Below, piece after piece: positions 6,270-16,008 of a stretch of DNA of 20,232 nt (its first letter is position 1; each line of letters begins with the position of its first letter). The position numbers were made by a program, and so were the translations under genes. The notes below the pieces were generated by a model. It was not told the origin of the DNA. It did no database searches and saw only the letters and a program-made list of their open reading frames with translations. Source of the stretch: Glaciecola sp034112105 (GTDB lineage Bacteria > Pseudomonadota > Gammaproteobacteria > Enterobacterales > Alteromonadaceae); NCBI GenBank assembly GCA_034112105.1, contig JAWUVZ010000064.1, positions 1 through 20,232 on the forward strand. Reading direction: 5' to 3'.

Positions 6270-8180
6270 TTACTTCATATATTCATCTAGGAAAGTTAGA
6301 TATTTGTTGGATGCCTCAATACGATTGTCTTTTTTACTAAAACCATGACCTTCATCATCAAATAACAAATATTCGACGTGCGTACCAGCCTCTCGAATAG
6401 ATGCCACCATCTCATCGCTTTCAACTTGCAATACACGCGGGTCGTTAGCACCTTGTACTACTAATACCGGACTCTTTACTTGATGACCAAAGAAAACCGG
6501 CGATATTTCGGTCAGGCGTTTTTCATCCGTTTCAGGATCACCTAACTCGTCATACAAGCTTTTTCTGGCCGCTTCCCAATAAGGAGGAATGTTTTTCAAG
6601 GTACGAACCCAGTTGGTCACACCAAATATATTAACGCCTACCTTGAATTCATCAGTGAAAGCCATCGCGGCCATTGTTAGGTAGCCACCATAACTGCCTC
6701 CCATAACGCCAATCTTCTGGGCATCGATCCAATCTATAGTCTGTAAATATTTTTTGTTGTAAACCACATCTTTTAAATCATGGTCGCCATGTTTTTTATC
6801 ATCTAGGTGAAAAAATGTTTTACCATAGCCACTTGAGCCACGGTTGTTAATTTTAAAAACCGCATAGCCGTTATTAACCAAATGTTGAGTTAATGCAGAA
6901 TAGCCAAAGCGCGATTGCCCTCCAGGCCCGCCATGTATGAAAATTAAAGCGGGTACCTTCTCCATATTAGCCTGTTTAGGCTTATACAAAATACCTGGAA
7001 TGGCCAAACCATCGAAGCTTTTAAAACGCTGCACTTCACCAGCCACTAGGTGTGACTGATTAATGTCGGGATTGCCCGTATCTGTTAATCTGACAGTGGA
7101 ATCTGCGCCCAGGGTATATGTGAATAAATTTGATGGTGAAGTATCTGAATTTAGATAAAAAACAATGCGACTAGAGTCTTCACTAAAGTTCACACCACGC
7201 AAATCACCTGCAGGCAAATCAGGTAATAAAACTTGTTTGCCTGTCGTTGTGTCCACAATATCTAAAACAGTTTGAGCGTCTCTATTGACCCCTGTGACTC
7301 GGTATTTACCATCTTCAGAAAAGTAACTGAAGCTAACGTCCCAATCAGCAGCATAACTTAAGGAATTCGCCTGACTTTTTAAATCATAGGACATGGCTTG
7401 ATTGAACTCGCCATCAGCGTTGCTGGCATAGATCAATTTTTGGTTATCAGGAGTGAAGGTATAGACCCCAAGTGCCACATCTTCAGGCGCTGAACCTGCC
7501 ACCATTATTGAAGTTTGACCCTCGCTGTTGAGATCTATCAAAAAAATATCTGAGTCGCTGTTGCTATTTGCTTTAGTCAAAGCAAGCCAACGACCATTTG
7601 GGCTTATGTCACCAATTTCATAACCAGAAACGTTTTGATACACTAGTTCTCGACTATAGTCACTGACTTGATATTTATAAAGATCGAAGTATTTAGGATC
7701 GCGTTCATTGCTAGTGATGAAAAATTGTCTATCGTCTTCATGCCAATCAACAAAATTCGCTTTTAGATTTTCACCCGGTGTTAGATCTACCACGCTGCCA
7801 TCTATGTTTCGCGCATAAACATGGTCTAACTCATCACCACCTTGATCAGCGTTATATAAGATGCGGTCATCGTTGGGAAACCAACTGTTGACGTAAATAG
7901 ACTCTGCTGTTGAAGCTGTTAGTGCTGTTTTTTCTGAGCCATCTAATGGAACTCGATAAGCGTTAAAAATACCGGTTTCGTCACTGCTGACCAATACAGC
8001 GGTGTTGTCTTGGTTAATAGAGGAGCCAAATACCGATGTGGTCTTGTAAAAATCTTCCGCCGTGTAAGTTCTAAAGTCGTCCGATTTAACTTCAGGCAGG
8101 GCTGCTTCTTGCTTAGGTTGGCAAGCTATTAAAACCGAAATAGCGACAAGTGTAATTATACTTAACTGTGTTAATTTCAC
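6270..8180 (-). CDS. S9 family prolyl-oligopeptidase-type lipoprotein peptidase
   Basis: A 636-residue serine peptidase of the S9 (POP/acylaminoacyl-peptidase-like) family. Residues 1-20 form a lipoprotein signal ending in the lipobox VLIAC (Cys20), so the enzyme should be anchored in the envelope. Residues 40-370 look like a beta-propeller (repeated blade-like units such as ISPNGRWLALTK). The C-terminal alpha/beta hydrolase domain has the oxyanion motif HGGPG (416-420), the nucleophile in GGSYGG (Ser496), Asp580 in GANDPRV and His612 in DDEGHGF. All three catalytic residues are present. It likely trims small peptides. The start is GTG 8180 with an AGGG ribosome site. A promoter candidate and terminator candidate bracket it, so it is probably transcribed alone. 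Confidence 0.93.
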   Translation of the reverse strand: MKLTQLSIITLVAISVLIACQPKQEAALPEVKSDDFRTYTAEDFYKTTSVFGSSINQDNTAVLVSSDETGIFNAYRVPLDGSEKTALTASTAESIYVNSWFPNDDRILYNADQGGDELDHVYARNIDGSVVDLTPGENLKANFVDWHEDDRQFFITSNERDPKYFDLYKYQVSDYSRELVYQNVSGYEIGDISPNGRWLALTKANSNSDSDIFLIDLNSEGQTSIMVAGSAPEDVALGVYTFTPDNQKLIYASNADGEFNQAMSYDLKSQANSLSYAADWDVSFSYFSEDGKYRVTGVNRDAQTVLDIVDTTTGKQVLLPDLPAGDLRGVNFSEDSSRIVFYLNSDTSPSNLFTYTLGADSTVRLTDTGNPDINQSHLVAGEVQRFKSFDGLAIPGILYKPKQANMEKVPALIFIHGGPGGQSRFGYSALTQHLVNNGYAVFKINNRGSSGYGKTFFHLDDKKHGDHDLKDVVYNKKYLQTIDWIDAQKIGVMGGSYGGYLTMAAMAFTDEFKVGVNIFGVTNWVRTLKNIPPYWEAARKSLYDELGDPETDEKRLTEISPVFFGHQVKSPVLVVQGANDPRVLQVESDEMVASIREAGTHVEYLLFDDEGHGFSKKDNRIEASNKYLTFLDEYMK

Positions 8181-8207
8181 GGTAAATCCCTATAAATCAA
8201 ATAAAAA

Positions 8208-8237
8208 TATATTGCCAACTTGTATAACCATTGTCAA
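8208..8237 (-). promoter_or_regulatory. Candidate promoter of the S9 peptidase gene
   Basis: On the minus strand a perfect TTGACA -35 element (8237-8232) is followed after 17-18 bases by a weak AT-rich -10 (CAATAT or AATATA, around 8213-8208), about 30 bases before the GTG start. The -35 is strong and the -10 is poor. Confidence 0.4.
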
Positions 8238-8313
8238 ACTAGTGTCGTTGCTAGTCATGCATTCTGCGTGCAATGTATAGTTTTAATTGTTGCAATATTG
8301 GCGAGTATCAACG

Positions 8314-8342
8314 CCTTATTAGTTTCAAAGCACCTATTAAGG
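8314..8342 (-). terminator. Possible terminator after the DUF6671 gene
   Basis: CCTTATTAG (8314-8322) and CTATTAAGG (8334-8342) form a nine-position stem with one T-T mismatch and an 11-base loop. The stem overlaps the DUF6671 stop codon. No T tract follows on the minus strand, so this is a weak call. Confidence 0.3.
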
Positions 8343-9143
8343 GTTACAAAAGTTACAATAAAACGCACTTCCTTTTTGATACTCATCAATGGCTGCTTCA
8401 TAATATCCGCAGTGACCGCAAGTAGGATGTTTAGGTTGCATTTGATTGGTTGGCAACGTACACAATTCACAAAATAAATAGCTAACTTTCGCATGTTCGA
8501 TGGAGAAATCAACGTTGCTACATTGCGGGCAAAAAGAACCTAGCCGGTGCACTAAGCTCTCCGCAGCTTTAATAATTACAGCTTGGCGCTGGGGACAATG
8601 CATCGCACGAAAGTCAGGCTCAAGATATACGGGAAAGGTTAATTTTTGCGTAGTAAGATAACTTACACTGAGGCCTTTATTCCAGCCATCGAGAGTCTTT
8701 AACATCCAATATTGATTGTGCTCGAAGGCGCTTAATTTTTCGAATAATTCGTCTTCATGCCTGGCGTTAATAGGTCCTAGCTTGATCGGTTGTTGTACTC
8801 TGGCCACAATTTCAACGTTGTTTCTTATGTCGACAAAAGCTAGAAACTCCTCATCTAGTAAGCCAATTCCGAAAACACTATTTATACTTCCTTCGCTACC
8901 GATACCTTGTGAACAGCCTGTGAGTGCACAAGCTAAATACGCCTTCTTCAATGCCGTTTGCTCGGGCGACACCTTACGTTCAGTTGCATGATCAAAACTG
9001 CCTAGTGTATCTGTATCAAAGTCGTTAGTGTGTAACACTTGGCTGTTATAAGTGCTAGAAAATATAGGCGATATGAGAGTTTCTTTACCGTGTTGAGTTA
9101 AAAACGCAATTTCGTTGTTTGCAATCTGAGAACATATAGTCAT
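8337..9143 (-). CDS. DUF6671 family protein with two C-terminal zinc ribbons
   Basis: A 268-residue soluble protein. Its first half shows the features I associate with DUF6671: AFLTQHGKETLISPIF at 13-28, then NDFDTDTLGSFD, a run of residues ALKKAYLAC, and the GIGSEGSI motif at about 80-87. The C-terminus holds four CxxC pairs (Cys205/208, 225/228, 242/245, 263/266), enough for two zinc sites. Function is unknown. ATG 9143 has a GAGG ribosome site. It begins 23 bases after the cysD stop, where cysN would normally be found, so it is very likely co-transcribed with cysD. The family name is from recall of the motif pattern and could not be checked here. Confidence 0.75.
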   Translation of the reverse strand: MTICSQIANNEIAFLTQHGKETLISPIFSSTYNSQVLHTNDFDTDTLGSFDHATERKVSPEQTALKKAYLACALTGCSQGIGSEGSINSVFGIGLLDEEFLAFVDIRNNVEIVARVQQPIKLGPINARHEDELFEKLSAFEHNQYWMLKTLDGWNKGLSVSYLTTQKLTFPVYLEPDFRAMHCPQRQAVIIKAAESLVHRLGSFCPQCSNVDFSIEHAKVSYLFCELCTLPTNQMQPKHPTCGHCGYYEAAIDEYQKGSAFYCNFCNP

Positions 9144-9166
9144 GTGAAAAACCTCAGTATGTGCGA

Positions 9167-10078
9167 TTAGAAATAACCTTCACGCTTTTTTTTCTCCATC
9201 GAACCAGTTTGATCTTTATCTAATAAGCGCCCCTCACGTTCACTTGTTTTACTCAAAATCATTTCTAGGACAATGTCCTCTCTGGTGATTGCCTTACTTA
9301 ATACCGCGCCTGTCTGAGGGTAGCATCCCAACGTCCTGAAACGTATCCAACGCTTTTGTAAACTGGACCTCTCATTTCTTGTTAAGTGAGGCAACATGCG
9401 GTCGTCGTCTAATCCAAGTATTTGACCGCTGTCTTCGTCTATCCAACTCATACGTTGTGCTGCAAAATAGAGTGGCACGATGTCGATTTTTTCCTGCAGA
9501 ATATAAAGCCAAATATCGAGTTCAGTCCAATTTGACAAAGGAAACACGCGTACTGATTCCCCTTTATTTATTTGTGTATTGTAAAGCGACCAAAGTTCCG
9601 GCCGCTGTTGCTTAGGGTCCCACTGATGGTCTGCATTTCGCACTGAGAATATTCTTTCTTTTGCCCGTGATTTTTCTTCATCACGTCGAGCGCCGCCTAG
9701 TGCTGCATCGAACTTATGCTCATCTAACGCCTGCTTTAATGCAATGGTCTTCATATGGTCGTTGTATTTAACGGAGCCAGACTTAATAGGATGAATACCC
9801 AAATCGAGAGCATCTTTATTAGTATGCACAATTATATTCAAGGCGTGCTTTTCTTGCAGTCTATCTCGAAACGCACCCATTTCATGAAATTCCCAAGTCG
9901 TGTCGACGTGTAGCAAAGGAAAGGGAATTTTATCAGGATAAAAAGCCTTGCGCGCTAAATGCAGCATCACAGTCGAGTCTTTGCCAATCGAATAAAACAT
10001 GCATGGATTATCAAAGCTTGCAGCAACCTCGCGCATAATATGGATCGCTTCTGCTTCCAACAATTTAAGGTGCGCCAT
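9167..10078 (-). CDS. cysD: Sulfate adenylyltransferase subunit 2 (CysD)
   Basis: A 303-residue member of the PAPS-reductase/ATP-sulfurylase small-subunit family, near the usual CysD length. With the GTPase CysN it makes adenosine 5'-phosphosulfate from sulfate and ATP in assimilation. Visible marks are the PP-loop YSIGKDS (residues 29-35), LLHVDTTWEF, GGARRDEEKSRAKER (128-142), WSLYNTQINKGESVRVFPLSNWTELDIW, FRTLGCYPQTGA and the ending GSMEKKKREGYF. All are typical of CysD. Unusually, no cysN follows: the next gene is a DUF6671 protein 23 bases on, and purT lies upstream. Either cysN is elsewhere or this is a paralogue with another job. ATG 10078 follows AAAGGA. Confidence 0.93.
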   Translation of the reverse strand: MAHLKLLEAEAIHIMREVAASFDNPCMFYSIGKDSTVMLHLARKAFYPDKIPFPLLHVDTTWEFHEMGAFRDRLQEKHALNIIVHTNKDALDLGIHPIKSGSVKYNDHMKTIALKQALDEHKFDAALGGARRDEEKSRAKERIFSVRNADHQWDPKQQRPELWSLYNTQINKGESVRVFPLSNWTELDIWLYILQEKIDIVPLYFAAQRMSWIDEDSGQILGLDDDRMLPHLTRNERSSLQKRWIRFRTLGCYPQTGAVLSKAITREDIVLEMILSKTSEREGRLLDKDQTGSMEKKKREGYF

Positions 10079-10141
10079 GGTATTCCTTTACTTAAATGAG
10101 TTTGAGTATTATTAGTAGGTGTTATATGACAAGGATAAGTG

Positions 10142-10171
10142 TAAATGACGCCTTTGATAAGTCGTCATTTA
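10142..10171. repeat. Inverted repeat between purT and cysD
   Basis: TAAATGACG (10142-10150) and CGTCATTTA (10163-10171) form a perfect 9-bp dyad with a 12-base centre. It lies 64-93 bases before the cysD start, a fitting place for an operator. It is too far (about 120 bases) from the purT stop to be an obvious terminator, and no T run follows. Confidence 0.4.
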
Positions 10172-10291
10172 TGGTGCTGTAACTTAGGTTTTTTTGATGA
10201 GCTTTAAAAAGCAAGGACTAGACAATTTCGTTTATTTTCCCAGAGTAAAATTCGTAGGCCACAATATTGATAGCATCGGTTATCCGATTAA

Positions 10292-11482
10292 TTAATAAAG
10301 CACTTCAATGCTATTTGACACTAACTTCGCATTTTCAACTGCTTTTAACGTGTTTTCACCCCGTGCAATAGCGACTCCTAAACGCCGTGTACCTTCGATA
10401 TTTGGCTTCGCAAATAAACGTACTTGTGAGCCGGCAACTAAACCCAATGCTTGGCTTAGGTTGGCAAACTTAATATCCTGAGATTGACCATGACCCAAAA
10501 TGACGCTAGACGCTGTTGGACCATATTGAGTAATGGTCCCGATTGGCAAGCCCAAAATGGCTCGAACGTGCAAGGCAAATTCAGATAGATCTTGAGACAA
10601 AAGAGTGACCAAACCGGTATCGTGCGGACGTGGTGATACTTCATTAAAGTAGACCTCATTGTCTTTAACAAAAAACTCCATACCAAAGAGTCCATAGCCA
10701 CCCAATTCTTTAACTACCTTGGTCGCTATTTGTTGCGCTTTTTGCAATGCCAATTCGGACATTATTTGTGGCTGCCAAGACTCACGATAGTCACCGTTTT
10801 CCTGACGATGGCCAATAGGTGCACAAAAATGGATCCCATCAACAGCACTGACGGTTAATAATGTAATTTCGTAATCAAACGGGACAAAGCCTTCCAAAAT
10901 GATACGCCCGGCGCCGCTGCGACCACCTTCTTGGGAATACGACCATGCAGACTCCAAATCTGCTTCTGAATTAATAACACTTTGCCCTTTTCCTGAGCTA
11001 CTCATCACCGGTTTAATAACACACGGGATACCAATTTCTTTTACCGCTTGTAGATATTCATCTTTGCTGTCAGTAAAGACATAAGGGGATGTTTTAACCG
11101 CAAGCGTTTCTGCGACCAAGCGGCGGATTCCTTCCCTGTCCATGGTTAGCTGTGTTGCACGTGCACTTGGTACAATATTAAAGCCCTCAGCCTCTAATTT
11201 TATGAGTGACGCTGTCGCAATAGCCTCAACTTCAGGAATAATATAGTCAGGCTGCTCTATTCGAATAATATCTTCCAAACGTTCGCCATTGAGCATGCTG
11301 AGAACATACGAAGAATGAGCTACTTGCATTGCAGGTGCATTTTCGTAACTATCTGCAGCAATGACTTCAATACCAAGTCGCTGTAGTTCAATGGCAATTT
11401 CTTTACCAAGTTCGCCGGAGCCTAATAAAAGGGCTTTTGTTGCGCTATTTGAGAGAGCACTACCAAAAAAAGAACGACTCAT
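10292..11482 (-). CDS. purT: Formate-dependent GAR transformylase (PurT)
   Basis: A 396-residue ATP-grasp enzyme (E. coli PurT has 392) that makes formylglycinamide ribonucleotide from GAR, formate and ATP in purine synthesis, independently of folate. The N-terminal domain has LLLGSGELGKE (18-28). The ATP-grasp domain has VIKPVMSSSGKGQS (155-168), the ILEGFVPFDYEITLLTV strand, and the metal/ATP-binding NEVSPRPHDTG (280-290). The C-terminal part ends with the FAKPNIEGTRRLGVAIA region. No deletion or missing motif is seen. The leader has no obvious Shine-Dalgarno site and no visible PurR box. It is probably transcribed alone; the next minus-strand gene starts 213 bases on. Confidence 0.96.
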   Translation of the reverse strand: MSRSFFGSALSNSATKALLLGSGELGKEIAIELQRLGIEVIAADSYENAPAMQVAHSSYVLSMLNGERLEDIIRIEQPDYIIPEVEAIATASLIKLEAEGFNIVPSARATQLTMDREGIRRLVAETLAVKTSPYVFTDSKDEYLQAVKEIGIPCVIKPVMSSSGKGQSVINSEADLESAWSYSQEGGRSGAGRIILEGFVPFDYEITLLTVSAVDGIHFCAPIGHRQENGDYRESWQPQIMSELALQKAQQIATKVVKELGGYGLFGMEFFVKDNEVYFNEVSPRPHDTGLVTLLSQDLSEFALHVRAILGLPIGTITQYGPTASSVILGHGQSQDIKFANLSQALGLVAGSQVRLFAKPNIEGTRRLGVAIARGENTLKAVENAKLVSNSIEVLY

Positions 11483-11784
11483 AATATTTTACTCACTGTT
11501 TGATATGGAGGTGGGATACTTATACTAGAATAATCTCAGAAAAGTCTACTGGGTTGGCGTAAAAAACCGATATCGGAACATATGGTTCTAGAGTAATACT
11601 GGCAAATTTTGAAATAAACTTGCTCAAGAAAGTGTGGTTAATAAGGATGCTTTTAAACTAATAACTGCTAACTATCGTTTCATAGCCGAAGTAAATGAAC
11701 ATCAAACATCCTCGAATTCCCAACGACCGGAAGTCATTTATTAAGTAATTGAACCATACTCTTTCATTTGCTCTATCATGGTAA
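11483..11784. other. Intergenic region between purT and the TPR-like membrane gene
   Basis: No gene with support. On the minus strand the palindrome CCGATATCGG (11567-11576) is followed directly by six Ts, which could act as a weak terminator for the upstream gene, although the stem is only 3-4 bp. The purT promoter should lie within this stretch but I see no convincing hexamers. Confidence 0.35.
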
Positions 11785-12375
11785 CTATGAACTAATGATT
11801 TTTGTAAGCTTAGTGATTTTTCGTTTAACACCGACTTTGACATCTAAAGATACAGCCGTCTGATAATATTCCAAGGCTAGAGCTATATCATTATTAGCCT
11901 CATACAACTCCCCCAGCAATCGGTAAATCTTGGCTCGAAGCTGATCGTCAGCGTCGACATTATGAGTCAATTCAATTATATCCGGTACAATCGTTGGTAT
12001 TGAAGGACTCGGCGATAAGCAATAGGCTCGCACTTCTATTTCATATAAGTCATAAAGAGCATACACGTCATAATCAACTGCTGTAACGTCAGCCTCAGAA
12101 TAACCGGTGTCTTGTTGCATCTCATCAAAAGCCTCAACATTTTCTGACTCTTGAGGGGATGATGCAGAGGTATTAACGGGCTGAATTACTTGGTCAATAG
12201 TTACCCCTTTTGTTGAATAACTGCCACTTTTACTTTTTCCAAAATACCGGAGGTAAACCCATACAAGGCCACCAAACGCCGCAAGACAAGCGAAAATAAC
12301 GAAGACTGTCATCATTAGGTAAAAACTCACTAAGATAACTGCCAGCAACACTAAGAAACGAATTATTTTTTTCAT
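11785..12375 (-). CDS. Membrane protein with a TPR-like repeat, function unknown
   Basis: A 196-residue protein from ATG 12375, which has an AAGGA ribosome site four bases upstream. A longer version from TTG 12402 lacks a ribosome site. The first 45 residues form one or two membrane helices (a hydrophobic stretch through LVLLAVILVSFYLMMTVFVI). A polar, acidic linker follows. The C-terminus (about residues 142-190) is helical and contains a single TPR-like unit (KIYRLLGELYEANNDIALAL, then EYYQTAVSLD). The layout suggests a membrane-anchored scaffold or protein-protein adaptor facing the cytoplasm. I do not recognise a named family. It stands alone between purT and a gene-poor stretch. Confidence 0.65.
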   Translation of the reverse strand: MKKIIRFLVLLAVILVSFYLMMTVFVIFACLAAFGGLVWVYLRYFGKSKSGSYSTKGVTIDQVIQPVNTSASSPQESENVEAFDEMQQDTGYSEADVTAVDYDVYALYDLYEIEVRAYCLSPSPSIPTIVPDIIELTHNVDADDQLRAKIYRLLGELYEANNDIALALEYYQTAVSLDVKVGVKRKITKLTKIISS

Positions 12376-12425
12376 AACATCCTTAAAAAAACGATGAATC
12401 AAGGATCGCTCTTAAGCTCACCAAT

Positions 12426-12444
12426 TTTTTAATCGAATTAAAAA
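12426..12444. repeat. AT-rich perfect inverted repeat
   Basis: TTTTTAATCGAATTAAAAA is a perfect 8-bp dyad around CGA, about 50 bases before the start of the TPR-like membrane gene. It may be an operator for that gene. Confidence 0.35.
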
Positions 12445-12541
12445 CCACGTGTTTGTAAGAATGCCACAAAAAAGAATCAAATTCAGCTTCTCGTTTTGTG
12501 TGAAACACACTCGCTTATTTTAATCTGGTCCGTCAGTAACA

Positions 12542-12564
12542 AATATCAATCCAAGCTTGATATT
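12542..12564. repeat. Perfect inverted repeat near the EAL relic
   Basis: AATATCAA (12542-12549) and TTGATATT (12557-12564) form a perfect 8-bp dyad with a 7-base centre. It lies about 60 bases past the stop of the EAL relic on the minus strand. It could be an old terminator stem or an operator of the TPR-like gene. Confidence 0.35.
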
Positions 12565-12624
12565 GTATTAAGTAACCCCGGCCAGATATTTATCAAATGA
12601 AAGGGGCTTATTGTAGTAACATAC

Positions 12625-12899
12625 TTAACTTACATCAGAGCCACTTTCTTTTAACTTTACCTCGCTCAAAACAAAATTAACAATCTCTCTTACTAATTTC
12701 AGGTTCAGATTTCTAGCCATATCAATTGTCGTTTTTACGGTGGTTAAATTGCGTATTGATTTTCCCAAATCTACAATTAATGCTGTATTAATTTGCAACT
12801 CTTCGAATTTCAGACGTAATATATAGTAACGTCCAGAGTATTTAGTGCCATAAATAGAAAAAGACTTACTTTTCCCAATTCGATAAAGTCATCAAGCAA
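12625..12899 (-). pseudogene. Decayed EAL-domain (c-di-GMP phosphodiesterase) fragment
   Basis: A minus-strand frame reads IYGTKYSGRYYILRLKFEEL, then QINTALIVDLGKS, then TVKTTIDMARNLNLKLVREI and finally LSEVKLKESGSDV before a TAA. It lines up with the second half of EAL domains, whose pattern is DFGTGYSSLSYL-RLPFDELKID, then a helix ending LGLKVVAEGVE, then LKELGCD. Key positions are lost: DFGTGYSS is IYGTKYSG, LKID is LQIN, and AEGVE is REIVN, so the metal- and Lys/Glu-bearing sites needed for hydrolysis are gone. The open frame is bounded upstream by a stop. A one-base shift near GGGAAAAG joins it to LLDDFIELGK, which fits a frameshift in the older gene. The N-terminal half with the EAL triad is absent. 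Confidence 0.55.
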
Positions 12900-13694
12900 A
12901 TTCTATAATTTTCAGGGGCATATAGTACCGCTGCGGAATTAATTAAAATGCAATTAGGTTACGCGTTACATAAAGCTCTGGCATTTTAAAAATGGCAGTA
13001 GAATTAGTAATTCAGAAGCCGAAACAAATGCGCTTAAGATTTAACGTTAACGCGATTAGCTATTTATTTAGAATATTTACCTCTGAATCTACATAATACA
13101 AAAATTACTTATGTTTAATTCAGTCTTTTGTTAGACGTTAAAAGGCTTTAATAGTGCTAGTTGGTATCAATATTATGAACCTAGATAGTTTAAAACTACT
13201 CAACATACTCTCGTTCCTTATCGGCTATAGTATGCATGTTGGTTGGTTCGTTTACCTGCCAAACGCTTATGTCTAAACGCCATATTAAAAAACAGAAGTG
13301 ATATAAATTAACGATGGTTATTATCTTTATAATTCAACAGAACATATTCAATTAGAAGGAAGAATTATACCAACTATCAATTATATTTTATATGCATATA
13401 AATCATACGGTTACGAGTTTCTAATAAAAAATAGCTCCTGCTACAGCACCAAACTGGTTTGAGTTGCACAAAAAAAGATTATATTTGTACTGTAAAATAG
13501 CAGCTTCAATAAATACATATAGAATGTTATTTATTAGATAATAGCGTATCGCAAAATAGCGAACTACTCGCCTTGTAATCGCTTAATAAAGCAATCATAT
13601 GAATGGAGAAAAGGGTTTTATTAACGATGGTTTATTTTGTTTCCAAGAAACAAGATTACTTGTTCTAGATTTTTTAAATAAAAACGCTTAATCT
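12900..13694. other. Gene-poor AT-rich region upstream of the hybrid kinase
   Basis: No intact gene is supported. Two short + strand frames are visible: 13175-13276 (33 codons, hydrophobic middle, no ribosome site) and 13307-13462 (about 51 codons, containing EHIQLEGRIIPTINYILYAY, no start codon). Neither is recognised. The 13-base sequence ATTAACGATGGTT occurs at 13307-13319 and 13620-13632. The region is probably eroded coding DNA plus the kinase promoter. Confidence 0.4.
13637..13653. repeat. Perfect inverted repeat before the hybrid kinase gene
   Basis: TTGTTTC CAA GAAACAA is a perfect 7-bp dyad, 42-58 bases before the kinase start codon, placed where an operator or leader hairpin could act. 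Confidence 0.35.
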
Positions 13695-15476
<1,782 letters not shown>

Positions 15477-15580
15477 AATAACCAACGAAAGTCACCCTCG
15501 AAACAGCTTAACTATAAGGCTATATATTAGTTTGCAATTAAAAGGTATTGCAGGCCGCGATTTATTGAACCTGGATTTGG
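15477..15580. other. Convergent gap between hybrid kinase and efflux operon
   Basis: The hybrid kinase and the efflux operon end tail to tail here. A short imperfect dyad (AACTA/TAGTT around 15510-15534) is the only hairpin, and I see no strong terminator. Confidence 0.3.
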
Positions 15581-15955
15581 TCAAAAGCGGTAACGGATAG
15601 TTACAGGATGGTGGTCGCCTTCGCTAACTCGAATCAATACCTTTGCTCCGTTATTAATAGAGATGTCAGCCACCATTCTGTTTCCACCAGATGGGATAAA
15701 TGATGCCTCACTTTTCTCTTTACCGGCTAACACAACCACATTAGCAACAAGCTCAGTAGCTAGATAATCTTCACCATGGTCTCTTATATAAAGGCTCAAA
15801 GAATCTGCCTCTCTAACCAGTTCAAATACCATGTCATGCGCTTCTTTTACCACACCGCCATACTTCGGCTCTAAGCTGCCATGCGCTAACACACTAGATA
15901 AAAATACTGTTTAGGTTAAAAGCGCTATCGACAGTAATTTGATTATTGCTTGCAT
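15581..15955 (-). pseudogene. Small periplasmic protein of the efflux operon, broken by an in-frame stop
   Basis: From ATG 15955, preceded by a GGAG ribosome site, the frame encodes a signal peptide MQAIIKLLSIALLT, then a TAA (15913-15911, codon 15), and continues in the same frame TVFLSSVLAHGSLEPKYGGV to the natural stop. The total would be 124 codons. The mature part (PKYGGVVKEAHDMVFELV, LYIRDHGEDY, then PSGGNRM) matches a small periplasmic protein type commonly found beside CusA/CzcA-type efflux genes. It may bind metal or stabilise the pump, but no role is proven. Everything else in the gene is intact, so the stop is either a recent mutation or a sequence error. A shorter product from an internal start would lack a signal peptide and stay in the cytoplasm. 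Confidence 0.75.
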
Positions 15956-16008
15956 GTTTACACTCCATATTTTGGCGAACTTTAATAAGGCGTCACCATA
16001 AAACCGAT

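Noticed and set aside
11658..11843. Minus-strand 61-codon frame overlapping the TPR-like gene end
   Set aside because: It overlaps the better-supported gene in another frame and has no recognisable features or ribosome site.
12376..12402. Longer version of the TPR-like membrane protein starting at TTG 12402
   Set aside because: No ribosome site precedes the TTG, whereas ATG 12375 has AAGGA at suitable spacing.
13125..13160. TTGTTAGACGTTAAAAGGC resembling half of an integron attC site
   Set aside because: The matching GCCTAAC partner, the internal boxes and an integrase or cassette array are missing.
13175..13276. 33-codon + strand frame with a hydrophobic middle
   Set aside because: No ribosome site, no recognised family and location in eroded DNA; could be a small membrane protein but the evidence is too thin.
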